25,185 nt of DNA from Caryophanales bacterium UBA7581 (GTDB taxonomy: Bacteria > Bacillota_I > Bacilli_A > RFN20 > CAG-826). The position numbers and the translations under genes are program-made. The number at the start of each line of letters is the position of its first letter. Position 1 is the stretch's first letter. The stretch is from assembly GCA_002477825.1 (NCBI GenBank), contig DLKT01000020.1:3190-28374 (forward strand). The letters run 5' to 3'. Under the pieces are notes generated by a model. It made no database searches. It saw nothing but the letters and a program-made list of their open reading frames with translations, and was not told the origin of the DNA. This document shows, piece after piece, positions 1 to 8,105 of this stretch.

Positions 1-1053
1 GAAATGGAGCCTTATGGCAAAGGAAAATACTTCATTGAATTAGAAAAATTAAAGAAAAAATTAGAAGCGGAAGGTTTATTCGCTATGGAGCGAAAAAAGC
101 CGATTCCCACCTATCCTAAAAAGATTGGAGTCATTACTGCAAAAAACTCAGCGGCCTTTGCGGATATAAAAAAGAATATCTATCATCGTTTCCCTTTAGT
201 GGAAATCTATGTATTTTACGCGACCGTACAAGGAGAAAAAGCCCCAGAATCGTTAATTAAAGCCTTTAACAAAGCGAAAACTTATCCGCTTGATACTTTA
301 ATCATTGGACGTGGGGGAGGCGCTAACGAAGATTTATCAGCCTTTAACGATGAAAAGCTTGTACGCGCTTTAGCGGATTCACCGATTCCTATTATTAGTG
401 CAGTAGGACATGAAATCGACACTACGCTTTGTGATTTAGTCAGTTCCGCTCGTGTTAGTACGCCAACAGCGGCTGCCGTATTAGCGACACCCGATAAAAA
501 TCAAATCTATTTACATCTCGATGAATGCGAAAATAAATTATTAACGCTCATTCAACAAAAATACGCTTTGATGAAAGAAAAAGTTCGTTTTTATAAAAGT
601 CAACCGATTTTTATGAGTCCTACGGCGACCATTCAAGAGCAAAGAAAAGAACTGAGCCGAAAGAAAAAAGAACTCTCACAATGCTTATTATCTTCTTTTG
701 AAGAGAAAAGCCATCATTTTGATCTTTTAAAGAAACAGCTTTATCCTTCATTTGAAAGTATTTATGTAAGAAAAGTACATGATGTACAAGATAGAAAACA
801 AAAGTGGAAAACTATTTCTATTCAATATTTAAAAGAGAAGAGACAACTCTTAACCCTTTATCAAAATCGTTTAGCGCTTCTTAATCCCGATAGTGTATTA
901 GAAAGAGGCTATGCTTATCTAGAAGATGAAGAAGGGCATATCGTTTCCTCTATCACACAAATAGAAGAAGGGCAAACGATACAAACCACTTTAAAAGATG
1001 GTATAATAACAAGTAACGTAATCAAAAAGGAGAATACTCATGGAAGAGAATAA
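1..1053 (+). CDS. xseA: Exodeoxyribonuclease VII large subunit, 5'-truncated by the window edge
   Basis: The reading frame is open from base 1, so the gene begins upstream; about 350 residues are visible and the N-terminal OB-fold is largely missing. XseA with XseB degrades single-stranded DNA in repair and recombination. Visible family marks are IGVIT near residue 37, the glycine-rich GRGGGANEDL near residue 102, SAVGHEIDTTL near 134, and STPTAAA. A long charged helical stretch follows and the protein ends with the typical LERGYA segment. The ATG at base 4 is internal to the protein and not the real start. The 3' end overlaps xseB by 14 bases, which indicates translational coupling. Confidence 0.93.
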   Translation, partial: EMEPYGKGKYFIELEKLKKKLEAEGLFAMERKKPIPTYPKKIGVITAKNSAAFADIKKNIYHRFPLVEIYVFYATVQGEKAPESLIKAFNKAKTYPLDTLIIGRGGGANEDLSAFNDEKLVRALADSPIPIISAVGHEIDTTLCDLVSSARVSTPTAAAVLATPDKNQIYLHLDECENKLLTLIQQKYALMKEKVRFYKSQPIFMSPTATIQEQRKELSRKKKELSQCLLSSFEEKSHHFDLLKKQLYPSFESIYVRKVHDVQDRKQKWKTISIQYLKEKRQLLTLYQNRLALLNPDSVLERGYAYLEDEEGHIVSSITQIEEGQTIQTTLKDGIITSNVIKKENTHGRE

Positions 1054-1249
1054 AATGACGTTTGAAGAGAAACTACAACGCTTAGATGAAATCGTAAAAA
1101 CAATGGAAAATCGTAGCCTTGCATTAGAGGAAAGTCTCGCTCTTTTTAAAGAAGGTAATGCTTTAATTAAAGAACTCGATCAAACCCTTCAAGAAGCTGA
1201 AACTTCCATTCAATCCATCATTGAAAGCGATGAAAATAGTGAAAAGTAA
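1040..1249 (+). CDS. xseB: Exodeoxyribonuclease VII small subunit
   Basis: This 69-residue protein has the usual XseB size and core: a FEEKLQRLDEIV helix, then the LALEESLALFKEG segment that packs against XseA. Several XseB chains assemble with one XseA to form the nuclease. The start at 1040 is set by AAAGGAG at 1026-1032, seven bases upstream and inside xseA. The acidic C-terminus is common in the family. In B. subtilis ispA lies between xseB and dxs; here dxs follows directly after an 11-nt tandem repeat array. Confidence 0.93.
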   Translation: MEENKMTFEEKLQRLDEIVKTMENRSLALEESLALFKEGNALIKELDQTLQEAETSIQSIIESDENSEK

Positions 1250-1282
1250 ATTATTAGTTAATTATTAGTAAATAATTAGTAG
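1250..1282 (+). repeat. Three tandem 11-nt repeats directly after the xseB stop codon
   Basis: The units ATTATTAGTTA, ATTATTAGTAA and ATAATTAGTAG start at the base after the TAA stop. TAG codons at 1255, 1266 and 1277 fall in three different reading frames. The array ends just before the dxs ribosome binding site. The same repeat type occurs at 8065, 13932, 19670 and 25104. Confidence 0.85.
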
Positions 1283-1298
1283 AAAGGAGCCGGAGTGT

Positions 1299-3134
1299 AT
1301 GGCAGATATTCTTGCAAAACAAATCAAAGAAATGCCCTTATCGGACCTACCTTCGGTAGCCGATAACCTACGAAAACAAATTATTGAAAGCACCGCTAAA
1401 AACGGCGGTCATTTATCTTCCAATTTAGGTATTGTTGAAATCACGATGATGCTTCATCGCAATTTTGATTTTACCCATGACCAACTTCTTTTTGATGTCG
1501 GTCATCAATCCTACGCCCATAAGCTCATTACAGGACGTTCTTTAGATAGACTTCGTCATAGCGATGGTGTTTCTGGTTTCCAAAAAAGAGAAGAGTCCGC
1601 GTATGATGTCTTTGAAGCAGGGCATAGTAGCACCTCTTTAAGCGCCGGCTTAGGCATGGCCATTGCTCGTGATTTAAATCAAGATCATTATGAAATCGTG
1701 GTCGTCATTGGAGATGGCAGTATTTCTTCTGGCCCTTCATTTGAAGCTTTAAATGACATTGCACATTTACATCATAAACTGATTATTATTCTAAACGACA
1801 ACGAAATGTCGATTTCTAAACCCGTAGGTGGTACCGCCAAATTATTCTCACGCATCCGTATTTCTAGTGGTTATACCAAAGCAAAAACTCGTTATCAACG
1901 CTTTTTAAGTAAAACGAAAGTAAGTCGTGCTTTCTATCGCTTTACTTCTCGCATAAAAAACGCCTTTAAACGTTTAGTTTTACCATCAACTTATTTTGAA
2001 AGTTTAGGCATTGATTATTTAGGTCCAATTGATGGACACGATATCGTAGAACTCGATAAAACCTTAAAAAAGGCCAAAAAATCACCACAAACCATCTTAG
2101 TGCATTGTTTTACCACTAAAGGAAAAGGGTATTCCTATGCTGAAAAAGACACTTTAGGCTATTGGCATGGGGTCCAACCTTTCCAAATTGAATCAGGTGA
2201 AGCCAAAGAAGAGAAGAAAGGCCTCACTTGGAGTGCTTTTTATAGCCAATTAGTGGATGAATCCATGCAAAAAGATGAAAATATTGTTTATTTAAATCCT
2301 GCGATGATCTATGGATCAGAAGCCATGGATATCTTTGAACATTATACAACCCGCGCTTTTGATGTCGGCATTGCTGAAGAACACTGTTTATCGATGGCTA
2401 GTGGCTTAGCTATTAATAAAAAACATCCGATTGTGGCCATTTATTCTACCTTTTTACAACGCGCTATCGACCAATTAAATCAAGATTTATGCCGCATGGA
2501 ACTTCCTTGTACATTATTAATTGATCGAGCTGGCCTTGTCGGAGCGGATGGAGAAACTCATCAAGGTATCTATGAAGAGGCTTTTTTACTTGCTAACCCT
2601 AACATTATTGTTTCTATGGCAGCAACAGAAGAAGAAGCGAAACAACTTTTCCATCTATCATTAACTTCTTCCATTCCTTTTGCTATTCGTTATCCACGTT
2701 CGACGATGCTCGTGAGCAAAAAGAAAAGAGTAGTTACTCTAGGAAAATGGCTTTGGTATCGAAGAAAACATGAAAAAATGCTCGTTATTGGTGTCGGTCC
2801 TTTACTTTATGAACTCTATCAAGAAAGCAATCATGAGAATTTAAATATTGATTTCTTAAACGCTTTATTCTTAAAACCGATGGATGAACACGCTTTAAAA
2901 AGTGTTTTAGATTATCCAACCATCGTTTTATATTCCCCCTATAGCACCGCTTATGGGTGGGTTAATCAAGTCATGCAACGGCTATTCCTTTTAGGCTATC
3001 AAGGAAAAATCATTATAAAAGCCATTCCTGACCAATTTGTGAAACAAGCTACCCAAAAAGAGCAGTTAAAAGCTTTTGGATTAGATGTTGCTTCGCTGAT
3101 TGGACTATTAAAGAAGGAGGAGAAAGTATGTTAG
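1299..3134 (+). CDS. dxs: 1-deoxy-D-xylulose-5-phosphate synthase
   Basis: The enzyme condenses pyruvate and glyceraldehyde 3-phosphate with thiamine diphosphate, the first step of the MEP isoprenoid pathway. At 611 residues it is close to the usual ~620. Visible motifs: GGHLSSNLG near residue 36, the thiamine-binding GDGSISSG to NDNEMSIS segment near residues 139-169, LGPIDGHD, FDVGIAEEH carrying the catalytic glutamate, and RAGLVGADGETHQG. AAAGGAG at 1284-1290 supports the start. The third domain is divergent: the GGxGSAV-like segment usual near residue 550 reads SPYSTAYGWVNQ. It is probably co-transcribed with xseAB and overlaps recN by seven bases. The neighbouring ispA found in Bacillus is missing. 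Confidence 0.92.
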   Translation: MADILAKQIKEMPLSDLPSVADNLRKQIIESTAKNGGHLSSNLGIVEITMMLHRNFDFTHDQLLFDVGHQSYAHKLITGRSLDRLRHSDGVSGFQKREESAYDVFEAGHSSTSLSAGLGMAIARDLNQDHYEIVVVIGDGSISSGPSFEALNDIAHLHHKLIIILNDNEMSISKPVGGTAKLFSRIRISSGYTKAKTRYQRFLSKTKVSRAFYRFTSRIKNAFKRLVLPSTYFESLGIDYLGPIDGHDIVELDKTLKKAKKSPQTILVHCFTTKGKGYSYAEKDTLGYWHGVQPFQIESGEAKEEKKGLTWSAFYSQLVDESMQKDENIVYLNPAMIYGSEAMDIFEHYTTRAFDVGIAEEHCLSMASGLAINKKHPIVAIYSTFLQRAIDQLNQDLCRMELPCTLLIDRAGLVGADGETHQGIYEEAFLLANPNIIVSMAATEEEAKQLFHLSLTSSIPFAIRYPRSTMLVSKKKRVVTLGKWLWYRRKHEKMLVIGVGPLLYELYQESNHENLNIDFLNALFLKPMDEHALKSVLDYPTIVLYSPYSTAYGWVNQVMQRLFLLGYQGKIIIKAIPDQFVKQATQKEQLKAFGLDVASLIGLLKKEEKVC

Positions 3135-4786
3135 TGTCTTTATCTATTCATAATTTTGCCATTATTGAAGATCTTGACGTCCAATTTACCAAGGATATGA
3201 GTATTCTTACGGGTGAAACTGGCGCGGGTAAATCTATTCTTATCGACGCACTTTCTTTACTTCTAGGCGAACGTAGTTCCTTTGAAAAGATTCGTGTGGG
3301 TGCTTTAAAAGCCCAAATTGAAGGGGAATTTGAAATTCAAAAAGAAGCTTTACTTCATCACTTCCAAGAAATATATGGTGAAGATATCATTCCCGATGCC
3401 CATTTAAACATTACTCGTATTCTCGATAGTAATGGTAGAAGTAGTTTACGCGTGAATGGGGTAATTTTCCCCATCAGTAAAGCTAAAGAAATGATGCTTT
3501 CTTTAATTGACATCCATTCGCAAAACCAAAACCTTCTTTTATTAGATGAAAAGAACCATTTAGGTCTTCTTGATGCCTTTGCTCACCAACATCAACCTTT
3601 AGATACCTATCAAATCGCTTATCAAGAATATTTAAAAGAGAAGGAAAAAGAAGAAAACTTCCAAAAAACCTGTCTAACGAATGAAGATATAGAAGAAATT
3701 CAAGAGCAAATGAAAGAATTAGAAGACGCGAATATTGAAGTTGGAGAAATCGATCAACTTGAAGAAGAAAGAAATCGTCTTCTTTCTTTACAAAAGATTT
3801 TAGAAAGCGCAAATCACTTTCAAGAACTCATCGAAGGAGAAAGTGGTGCCTTAACGCAACTTTATCTTGCGAAAAAAGAGTTAGAGCGGAGTGGTGACAC
3901 AACTTTCTTAAAATTTAGCGAACAAATCGGTGATATTTATTACGCTTTAGAAGATATTCAATCGAATGTCACACAAGAAGTGGATAACTTACAAGGCGGA
4001 GAAAACCGTTTAGAATTCATCGATGACCGTCTTTATTTCTTAAAGCGTCTTGTAAAGAAATATCAAACCGATGAAGAAGGTTTATTAACGAAAAAGCAAG
4101 AATTAGAAGAAAAACTCTATCAAGCCGAACATTTTGATACGCTTTATCATGAACAAAAAAAGAAGACACAAGCTGCTTATCAAGAAGTTTTACGTCTAGG
4201 TCAAGCTTTAAAAGACTTTAGAAAACAAAAAGCACATGAGCTAGAACAAGAAATTGCTTCTGAATTACTGGATTTAGCCTTAGAAAATGCTTCATTTAAA
4301 GTAGAAATTCTAGATAAAGAACCAAGTATCGACGGATTAGACCGCGTACGCTTCTTATTATCAACCAATAAAGGTACGCCATTAATGCCTTTAAAGATGG
4401 TCGCTAGTGGCGGAGAAACGTCACGTGTAATGTTAGCCTTAAAAGCAGTATTTTGTAAGCTAGGCACCCTAGAAACCATTATTTTCGATGAAATCGATAC
4501 CGGTGTTTCCGGAAGAGTGGCCATGCACGTCGCTAAAAAGATGCGTCAGATGTCTTCTTGGATTCAAGTGATTGCAATTTCGCATTTACCACAGGTCGCC
4601 GCGGCCAGTGATCATCATTATTACGTGGAAAAGCACGTAGAAAACGATGTGACAAAATCTTCCATTCGTCTTTTAAATGAAAAAGAAAGAATAGAAGAAA
4701 TTGCCAAAATGATTTCCGGAGAAGAAATCACCGATAGTTCTAAAGTTTTAGCTAAGGAACTCATGAAAGAAGCGCATCAGGCATAA
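3128..4786 (+). CDS. recN: DNA repair protein RecN (SMC-like ATPase)
   Basis: RecN is a cytoplasmic SMC-family ATPase that acts early in double-strand break repair. The 552 residues carry an N-terminal LSIHNFAIIEDL strand and Walker A GETGAGKS at residues 29-36. Long glutamate- and lysine-rich coiled-coil arms span about residues 150-380. The ABC signature SGGETSR lies near 426 and Walker B IIFDEIDTGVSG near 450, followed by a QVIAISHLPQVAA segment. A strong AAGGAGGAG inside the end of dxs drives translation. In B. subtilis yqxC and argR (ahrC) precede recN; here both are absent and dxs is joined directly. Confidence 0.95.
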   Translation: MLVSLSIHNFAIIEDLDVQFTKDMSILTGETGAGKSILIDALSLLLGERSSFEKIRVGALKAQIEGEFEIQKEALLHHFQEIYGEDIIPDAHLNITRILDSNGRSSLRVNGVIFPISKAKEMMLSLIDIHSQNQNLLLLDEKNHLGLLDAFAHQHQPLDTYQIAYQEYLKEKEKEENFQKTCLTNEDIEEIQEQMKELEDANIEVGEIDQLEEERNRLLSLQKILESANHFQELIEGESGALTQLYLAKKELERSGDTTFLKFSEQIGDIYYALEDIQSNVTQEVDNLQGGENRLEFIDDRLYFLKRLVKKYQTDEEGLLTKKQELEEKLYQAEHFDTLYHEQKKKTQAAYQEVLRLGQALKDFRKQKAHELEQEIASELLDLALENASFKVEILDKEPSIDGLDRVRFLLSTNKGTPLMPLKMVASGGETSRVMLALKAVFCKLGTLETIIFDEIDTGVSGRVAMHVAKKMRQMSSWIQVIAISHLPQVAAASDHHYYVEKHVENDVTKSSIRLLNEKERIEEIAKMISGEEITDSSKVLAKELMKEAHQA

Positions 4787-4865
4787 ATTACCTATAAAAA
4801 TTACCTATATTTAACAAATAGCAATCGTAAAAACGACCTAACACTACTGTTGAAAGGAGAAGTTT

Positions 4866-5897
4866 ATGAAAATACGATTGCTTTTTTTATCTTTGGTAGC
4901 CTGCTTATGTGCGGGAAACCAAATAGCGAAAGCCTATGCGAAAGATTTAGTGCCTGGCGGAGAAAACGTTGGTATTGAAATTCGTCCTGACGGCTTAATT
5001 ATCTCAGGAACCTATGACGTGAAAAGTGGTTATACCATTTATAATCCTTCGCGCGATAGTGATATTAAACGTGGTGATTTACTCTATGAAATGGAAGGAA
5101 ATGCCATTTCGTCTTTAGAAGATTTTTCTACTCATTTTCAAAAATATGTCGATGAAAAGGAGGAAGTAAGAATTCGTTTAAAAAGAAAAGAGAATTCTAT
5201 CACTCGAAAATTACGGATTATTAAAGAAGATAACCGGTATCGAACGGGTCTCTATATTAAAGAAAGACTTATCGGGATTGGTACCATTTCTTTTTATGAC
5301 CCCGATACCAAAATTTATGGCGCTTTAGGTCATGCGATTATTGATAATGACTCAGGAACCATGGTAGAAGTGAAATCCGGCGCGATTTACGCCTCCAATG
5401 TAAAAGGGATTAATAAATCTACGAATGGAAATCCTGGAGAAAAAGTCGCCACCTTTTCTAATCATGAGACCTTAGGAACGGTTTTAGAGAATACTTCCAT
5501 TGGTATATATGGTCAATATGAAGATTTACCCAATAATAAAAAGCCTGTTCCATTAGCGAAACATGATGAAGTAGAATTAGGTTCTGCGGAAATTTATACG
5601 GTAACCGAAGGACAAAACGTCATGCGCTACAACATTGAAATTACGCAATTAAAGAAACAAGACGTGAGTGATATTAAAGGAATTACCTTTAAAGTCGTCG
5701 ATCAAACGCTTTTAGAAAAAGCGGGTGGTATTGTTGCGGGGATGTCCGGTAGTCCGATTTTACAAAACGGAAAACTCATCGGTGCCGTTACCCACGTTTT
5801 AGTGGATAAAGTGCAATATGGTTACGGAATTTACATGGAATGGATGTGGGAAGAAGCCGAAAGACTTGCTTCTACCTCTACTTCATTTACAAATTAA
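4866..5897 (+). CDS. spoIVB: SpoIVB-type S55 serine peptidase, sporulation signal protease
   Basis: SpoIVB is made in the forespore and crosses into the intermembrane space. There it cleaves SpoIVFA so that pro-sigma-K is processed in the mother cell. The 343 residues (Bacillus about 425) show an N-terminal hydrophobic signal or anchor at residues 4-25, a PDZ-like domain at about 35-120 and an S55 peptidase domain. Candidate catalytic residues are His156 in ALGHAI, Asp279 and Ser294 in GMSGSPI; the 15-residue Asp-Ser spacing fits the family. The ending AVTHVLVDKVQYGYGIYMEW is typical. It lies between recN and spo0A, as in B. subtilis. The start is preceded by GAAAGGAGAAGTTT. Confidence 0.93.
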   Translation: MKIRLLFLSLVACLCAGNQIAKAYAKDLVPGGENVGIEIRPDGLIISGTYDVKSGYTIYNPSRDSDIKRGDLLYEMEGNAISSLEDFSTHFQKYVDEKEEVRIRLKRKENSITRKLRIIKEDNRYRTGLYIKERLIGIGTISFYDPDTKIYGALGHAIIDNDSGTMVEVKSGAIYASNVKGINKSTNGNPGEKVATFSNHETLGTVLENTSIGIYGQYEDLPNNKKPVPLAKHDEVELGSAEIYTVTEGQNVMRYNIEITQLKKQDVSDIKGITFKVVDQTLLEKAGGIVAGMSGSPILQNGKLIGAVTHVLVDKVQYGYGIYMEWMWEEAERLASTSTSFTN

Positions 5898-5965
5898 ATG
5901 CAAAAAACGCTAGTTTCTTCCATAAAGGAATGAAAAAGAACACTTTTCATTGAAAAGGAGCAAAA

Positions 5966-5999
5966 TTCGACGAAATCAAACAATGTAAGCCCTTATAAT
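5966..5999 (+). promoter_or_regulatory. Candidate spo0A promoter with a Spo0A-box-like site
   Basis: A consensus -10 TATAAT lies at 5994-5999, giving a start near 6006. TTCGACG at 5966-5972 matches 6 of 7 bases of the reverse-complemented Spo0A box (TTCGACA) and sits near -37. A weaker 5/7 site CTCGACT is at 6018-6024. There is no good -35 hexamer, which fits an activated promoter. Autoregulation of spo0A is known in Bacillus; here it is inferred from one imperfect box. Confidence 0.4.
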
Positions 6000-6045
6000 T
6001 GAGTCATAAGTAAATAACTCGACTGATTTATAAGGAGGAGATATA

Positions 6046-6819
6046 ATGGAGAAAATCAAGGTTTTCGTTGTAGATGATAACCCAGAAACAGTCAGTTTAG
6101 TAACCTCAGCAGTAAGTATGCAGTCCAATATGTATGTCATAGATTCCGCTTCTAATGGTGATGAAGCGTATCAAAAGTTGAAGTTATTAGGGAAAATCGA
6201 TGTTTTAATTACGGATTTAATCATGCCTAAGGTAGATGGTTTCCATTTACTAAGAAAAATAAGAGAGAAGAAAGAGGTGCAAGTTCAGCACATTATTGTG
6301 ATGAGCGCTTTAGTGAATGAAAGAGTCCTCGGTATGGTGGCGAATTTAGGTAGCGAAATGTTCTTAATGAAGCCATTAAACACGAACTCTCTTATTGAAA
6401 GTATTTCTTCTATGGTTCATCCTGAAGAAAGTGATTATTCTATTAAGAAAAAAGAGAAGGACGTCGAATCCCAAATCACCAATTTATTACATGAAGTCGG
6501 CATTCCTGCCCACATTAAAGGCTATACCTATTTAAGGACTGGTATTTTACAAACATTTCATAATCCAGATTACATTGGACGAATCACAAAATTACTTTAT
6601 CCTGAAATTGCTAAACGCTATAAAACTACAGGATCAAGAGTAGAAAGAGCGATTCGTCACGCTATTGAGGTCGCATGGACAAGAGGTAACATCGATACAA
6701 TCGACGAAATCTTTGGTTATACTATTTCGGCAAGTAAGGCTAAACCTACGAATTCCGAATTTATTGCGATGATGGCAGACTATTTATCCATTCAGCAAAA
6801 GAAAACCATCATGATGTAG
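6046..6819 (+). CDS. spo0A: Sporulation response regulator Spo0A
   Basis: Spo0A is the master transcription regulator of sporulation entry, activated by phosphorylation. The 257 residues form a receiver domain with the acidic pair Asp10-Asp11, the phosphoacceptor Asp57 in VLITDLIMP, Ser87 and Lys109. A linker follows, then the Spo0A-specific DNA-binding domain from about residue 140. It contains GYTYLRTGI, YPEIAKRYKTTGSRVERAIRHA (recognition helix region) and PTNSEFIAMMAD. The strong RBS TAAGGAGGAGATATA sets the start. A hairpin terminator follows at 6827. Adjacent spoIVB and downstream sigK suggest a working sporulation programme. Confidence 0.96.
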   Translation: MEKIKVFVVDDNPETVSLVTSAVSMQSNMYVIDSASNGDEAYQKLKLLGKIDVLITDLIMPKVDGFHLLRKIREKKEVQVQHIIVMSALVNERVLGMVANLGSEMFLMKPLNTNSLIESISSMVHPEESDYSIKKKEKDVESQITNLLHEVGIPAHIKGYTYLRTGILQTFHNPDYIGRITKLLYPEIAKRYKTTGSRVERAIRHAIEVAWTRGNIDTIDEIFGYTISASKAKPTNSEFIAMMADYLSIQQKKTIMM

Positions 6820-6826
6820 TTTAAGG

Positions 6827-6856
6827 AAAAGAGGAATCAAGAAAATTCCTCTTTTT
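6827..6856 (+). terminator. Rho-independent terminator of spo0A
   Basis: An 11-bp perfect stem, AAAAGAGGAAT at 6827-6837 and ATTCCTCTTTT at 6845-6855, encloses a 7-nt loop and ends in a T-run. It starts seven bases after the spo0A stop codon. Confidence 0.85.
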
Positions 6857-6859
6857 CTA

Positions 6860-6868
6860 TGCTATAAT
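6860..6868 (+). promoter_or_regulatory. Extended -10 promoter of dinB
   Basis: TGCTATAAT is a perfect extended -10 element. A start near 6875 would place the 5' end at the Shine-Dalgarno sequence AAAGGGGTGA (6874-6883), so the leader would be only about 14 nt. No -35 is seen because that position is occupied by the spo0A terminator stem. Confidence 0.6.
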
Positions 6869-6888
6869 AGAGAAAAGGGGTGAGTGAA

Positions 6889-8064
6889 ATGAGCCGAATT
6901 ATTGTTCATATTGACTTAAATTGTTTCTTTGCTCGTTGTGAAGAAATTAAAAACCCCGCTTTAGAGCATCTTCCTATTGCTGTAGGAGGAGAAGGAAGAA
7001 GAGGTATTATATCGACCGCTAATTATGAAGCACGAAAATATGGTGTTCATTCCGCGATGCCTACTTATATGGCTAAAAGACAATGCCCAAAACTGATTTT
7101 ATTACCGAGTGATTTTGCTTTTTACCATGAAAAATCCGAAGAATTCATGCGTTTTGTAAGAAAATACGCCGTTACCATAGAAAAAGCTTCGGTCGATGAA
7201 TGTTATGTTGATATGACGGAAGAATTAAAAGGGGTACCAGATGTCCGCGCTTATTTTCTTTCTTTTCAAGAAAAATTACATGAAACTACGGGCTTATATT
7301 GTTCCATTGGTATTGGCCCCACCAAATTCTTAGCGAAAATGGGTTCTGATTATAAAAAGCCAAAGGGTCTAACGATTATCCGTAGAAGAGACGTACCGAA
7401 GATTATTTTTCCTTTACCGATTGATGATATGTATGGAATTGGTAAAAAAAGTGCCCCTCGATTACATCAACTCGGCATACATACCATTGGTGATTTAGCT
7501 AAAGATGACTCTTATGAAGTGAAGAAAACCTTAGGTAAGTTCTATTACGTTTTAAAAGACTGGGCAGTAGGAAAAGGTGATGACCACGTCGAAACCGAGC
7601 CATGGGACCCTAAATCCATTGGCCATTCTTCGACTTTCTTGGAAGATACCGAAGATTATGAAGAAATTAAAAAGCTTCTTTTAGATTTAACTAAAGAAGT
7701 AACAGACGAAGCCAAAAGAAAACGAAAGAAGGGCAATACCGTTCAAATCGTTTTAAAGTATAGTGATTTCCATGTAAGGAATCGCTCAATGAAGATGAGT
7801 GAACCCGCAAACGACTTCCAAACCGTTTTCCTTTATGTTATGAAATTATTCGATAAACATTATCAAGGAGAACCCATTCGTCTAGCCGGAGTTACCTTAC
7901 AAAACCTGCAAGATGAAGAGGATATCGTTGTGCAAATGAGCTTATTTAATTATCAAAAACACGAAGAGGAAAGTGCAACCAAGCTCCTCATTCAAGAATT
8001 AAATCGAAAATTGGAAACACCGATGTTTAAACGGGCTTCCGAAGTAAAAAGTGACAAAAAGTAA
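6889..8064 (+). CDS. dinB: DNA polymerase IV (Y-family translesion polymerase)
   Basis: The enzyme copies past damaged bases. I start it at ATG 6889 rather than the in-frame GTG at 6880, because AAAGGGGTGA at 6874-6883 is a ribosome site correctly spaced for 6889 and would overlap the GTG. This gives 391 residues. Palm motifs are VHIDLNCFFARCEE (metal aspartate and steric-gate aromatic) and ASVDECYVDMT (Asp-Glu pair). Then come GIGPTKFLAKMGSDYKKP, a helix-hairpin-helix MYGIGKKSAPRLHQLGI and the little-finger domain. QMSLF near residue 348 is a canonical beta-clamp binding motif. It has its own promoter between spo0A and xerD; no SOS box was recognised. Confidence 0.95.
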   Translation: MSRIIVHIDLNCFFARCEEIKNPALEHLPIAVGGEGRRGIISTANYEARKYGVHSAMPTYMAKRQCPKLILLPSDFAFYHEKSEEFMRFVRKYAVTIEKASVDECYVDMTEELKGVPDVRAYFLSFQEKLHETTGLYCSIGIGPTKFLAKMGSDYKKPKGLTIIRRRDVPKIIFPLPIDDMYGIGKKSAPRLHQLGIHTIGDLAKDDSYEVKKTLGKFYYVLKDWAVGKGDDHVETEPWDPKSIGHSSTFLEDTEDYEEIKKLLLDLTKEVTDEAKRKRKKGNTVQIVLKYSDFHVRNRSMKMSEPANDFQTVFLYVMKLFDKHYQGEPIRLAGVTLQNLQDEEDIVVQMSLFNYQKHEEESATKLLIQELNRKLETPMFKRASEVKSDKK

Positions 8065-8086
8065 ATATTTAGTAAACAATTAGTAG
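8065..8086 (+). repeat. Two tandem 11-nt repeats directly after the dinB stop codon
   Basis: ATATTTAGTAA (8065-8075) and ACAATTAGTAG (8076-8086) begin at the base after the TAA stop. A third, degenerate unit AAATTAGGTGG (8087-8097) runs into the xerD ribosome binding site. This is the same repeat family as at 1250, 13932, 19670 and 25104. Confidence 0.75.
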
Positions 8087-8105
8087 AAATTAGGTGGTTT
8101 TAAAA

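Noticed and set aside
3483..3812. Open frame antisense to recN
   Set aside because: It is a shadow of the real gene with no start signal or family likeness. The same applies to the antisense frames at 4201-4524, 8423-8719, 23218-23439 and 24717-24932.
5929..5951. Hairpin AATGAAAA/TTTTCATT after spoIVB as a terminator
   Set aside because: The stem is AT-rich and is followed by GAAAAGG rather than a T-run.
6880..6888. Upstream GTG start for dinB, and similar in-frame upstream starts at 8094, 10922, 17916 and 18578
   Set aside because: Each lies in or too near the ribosome binding site that serves the downstream ATG.
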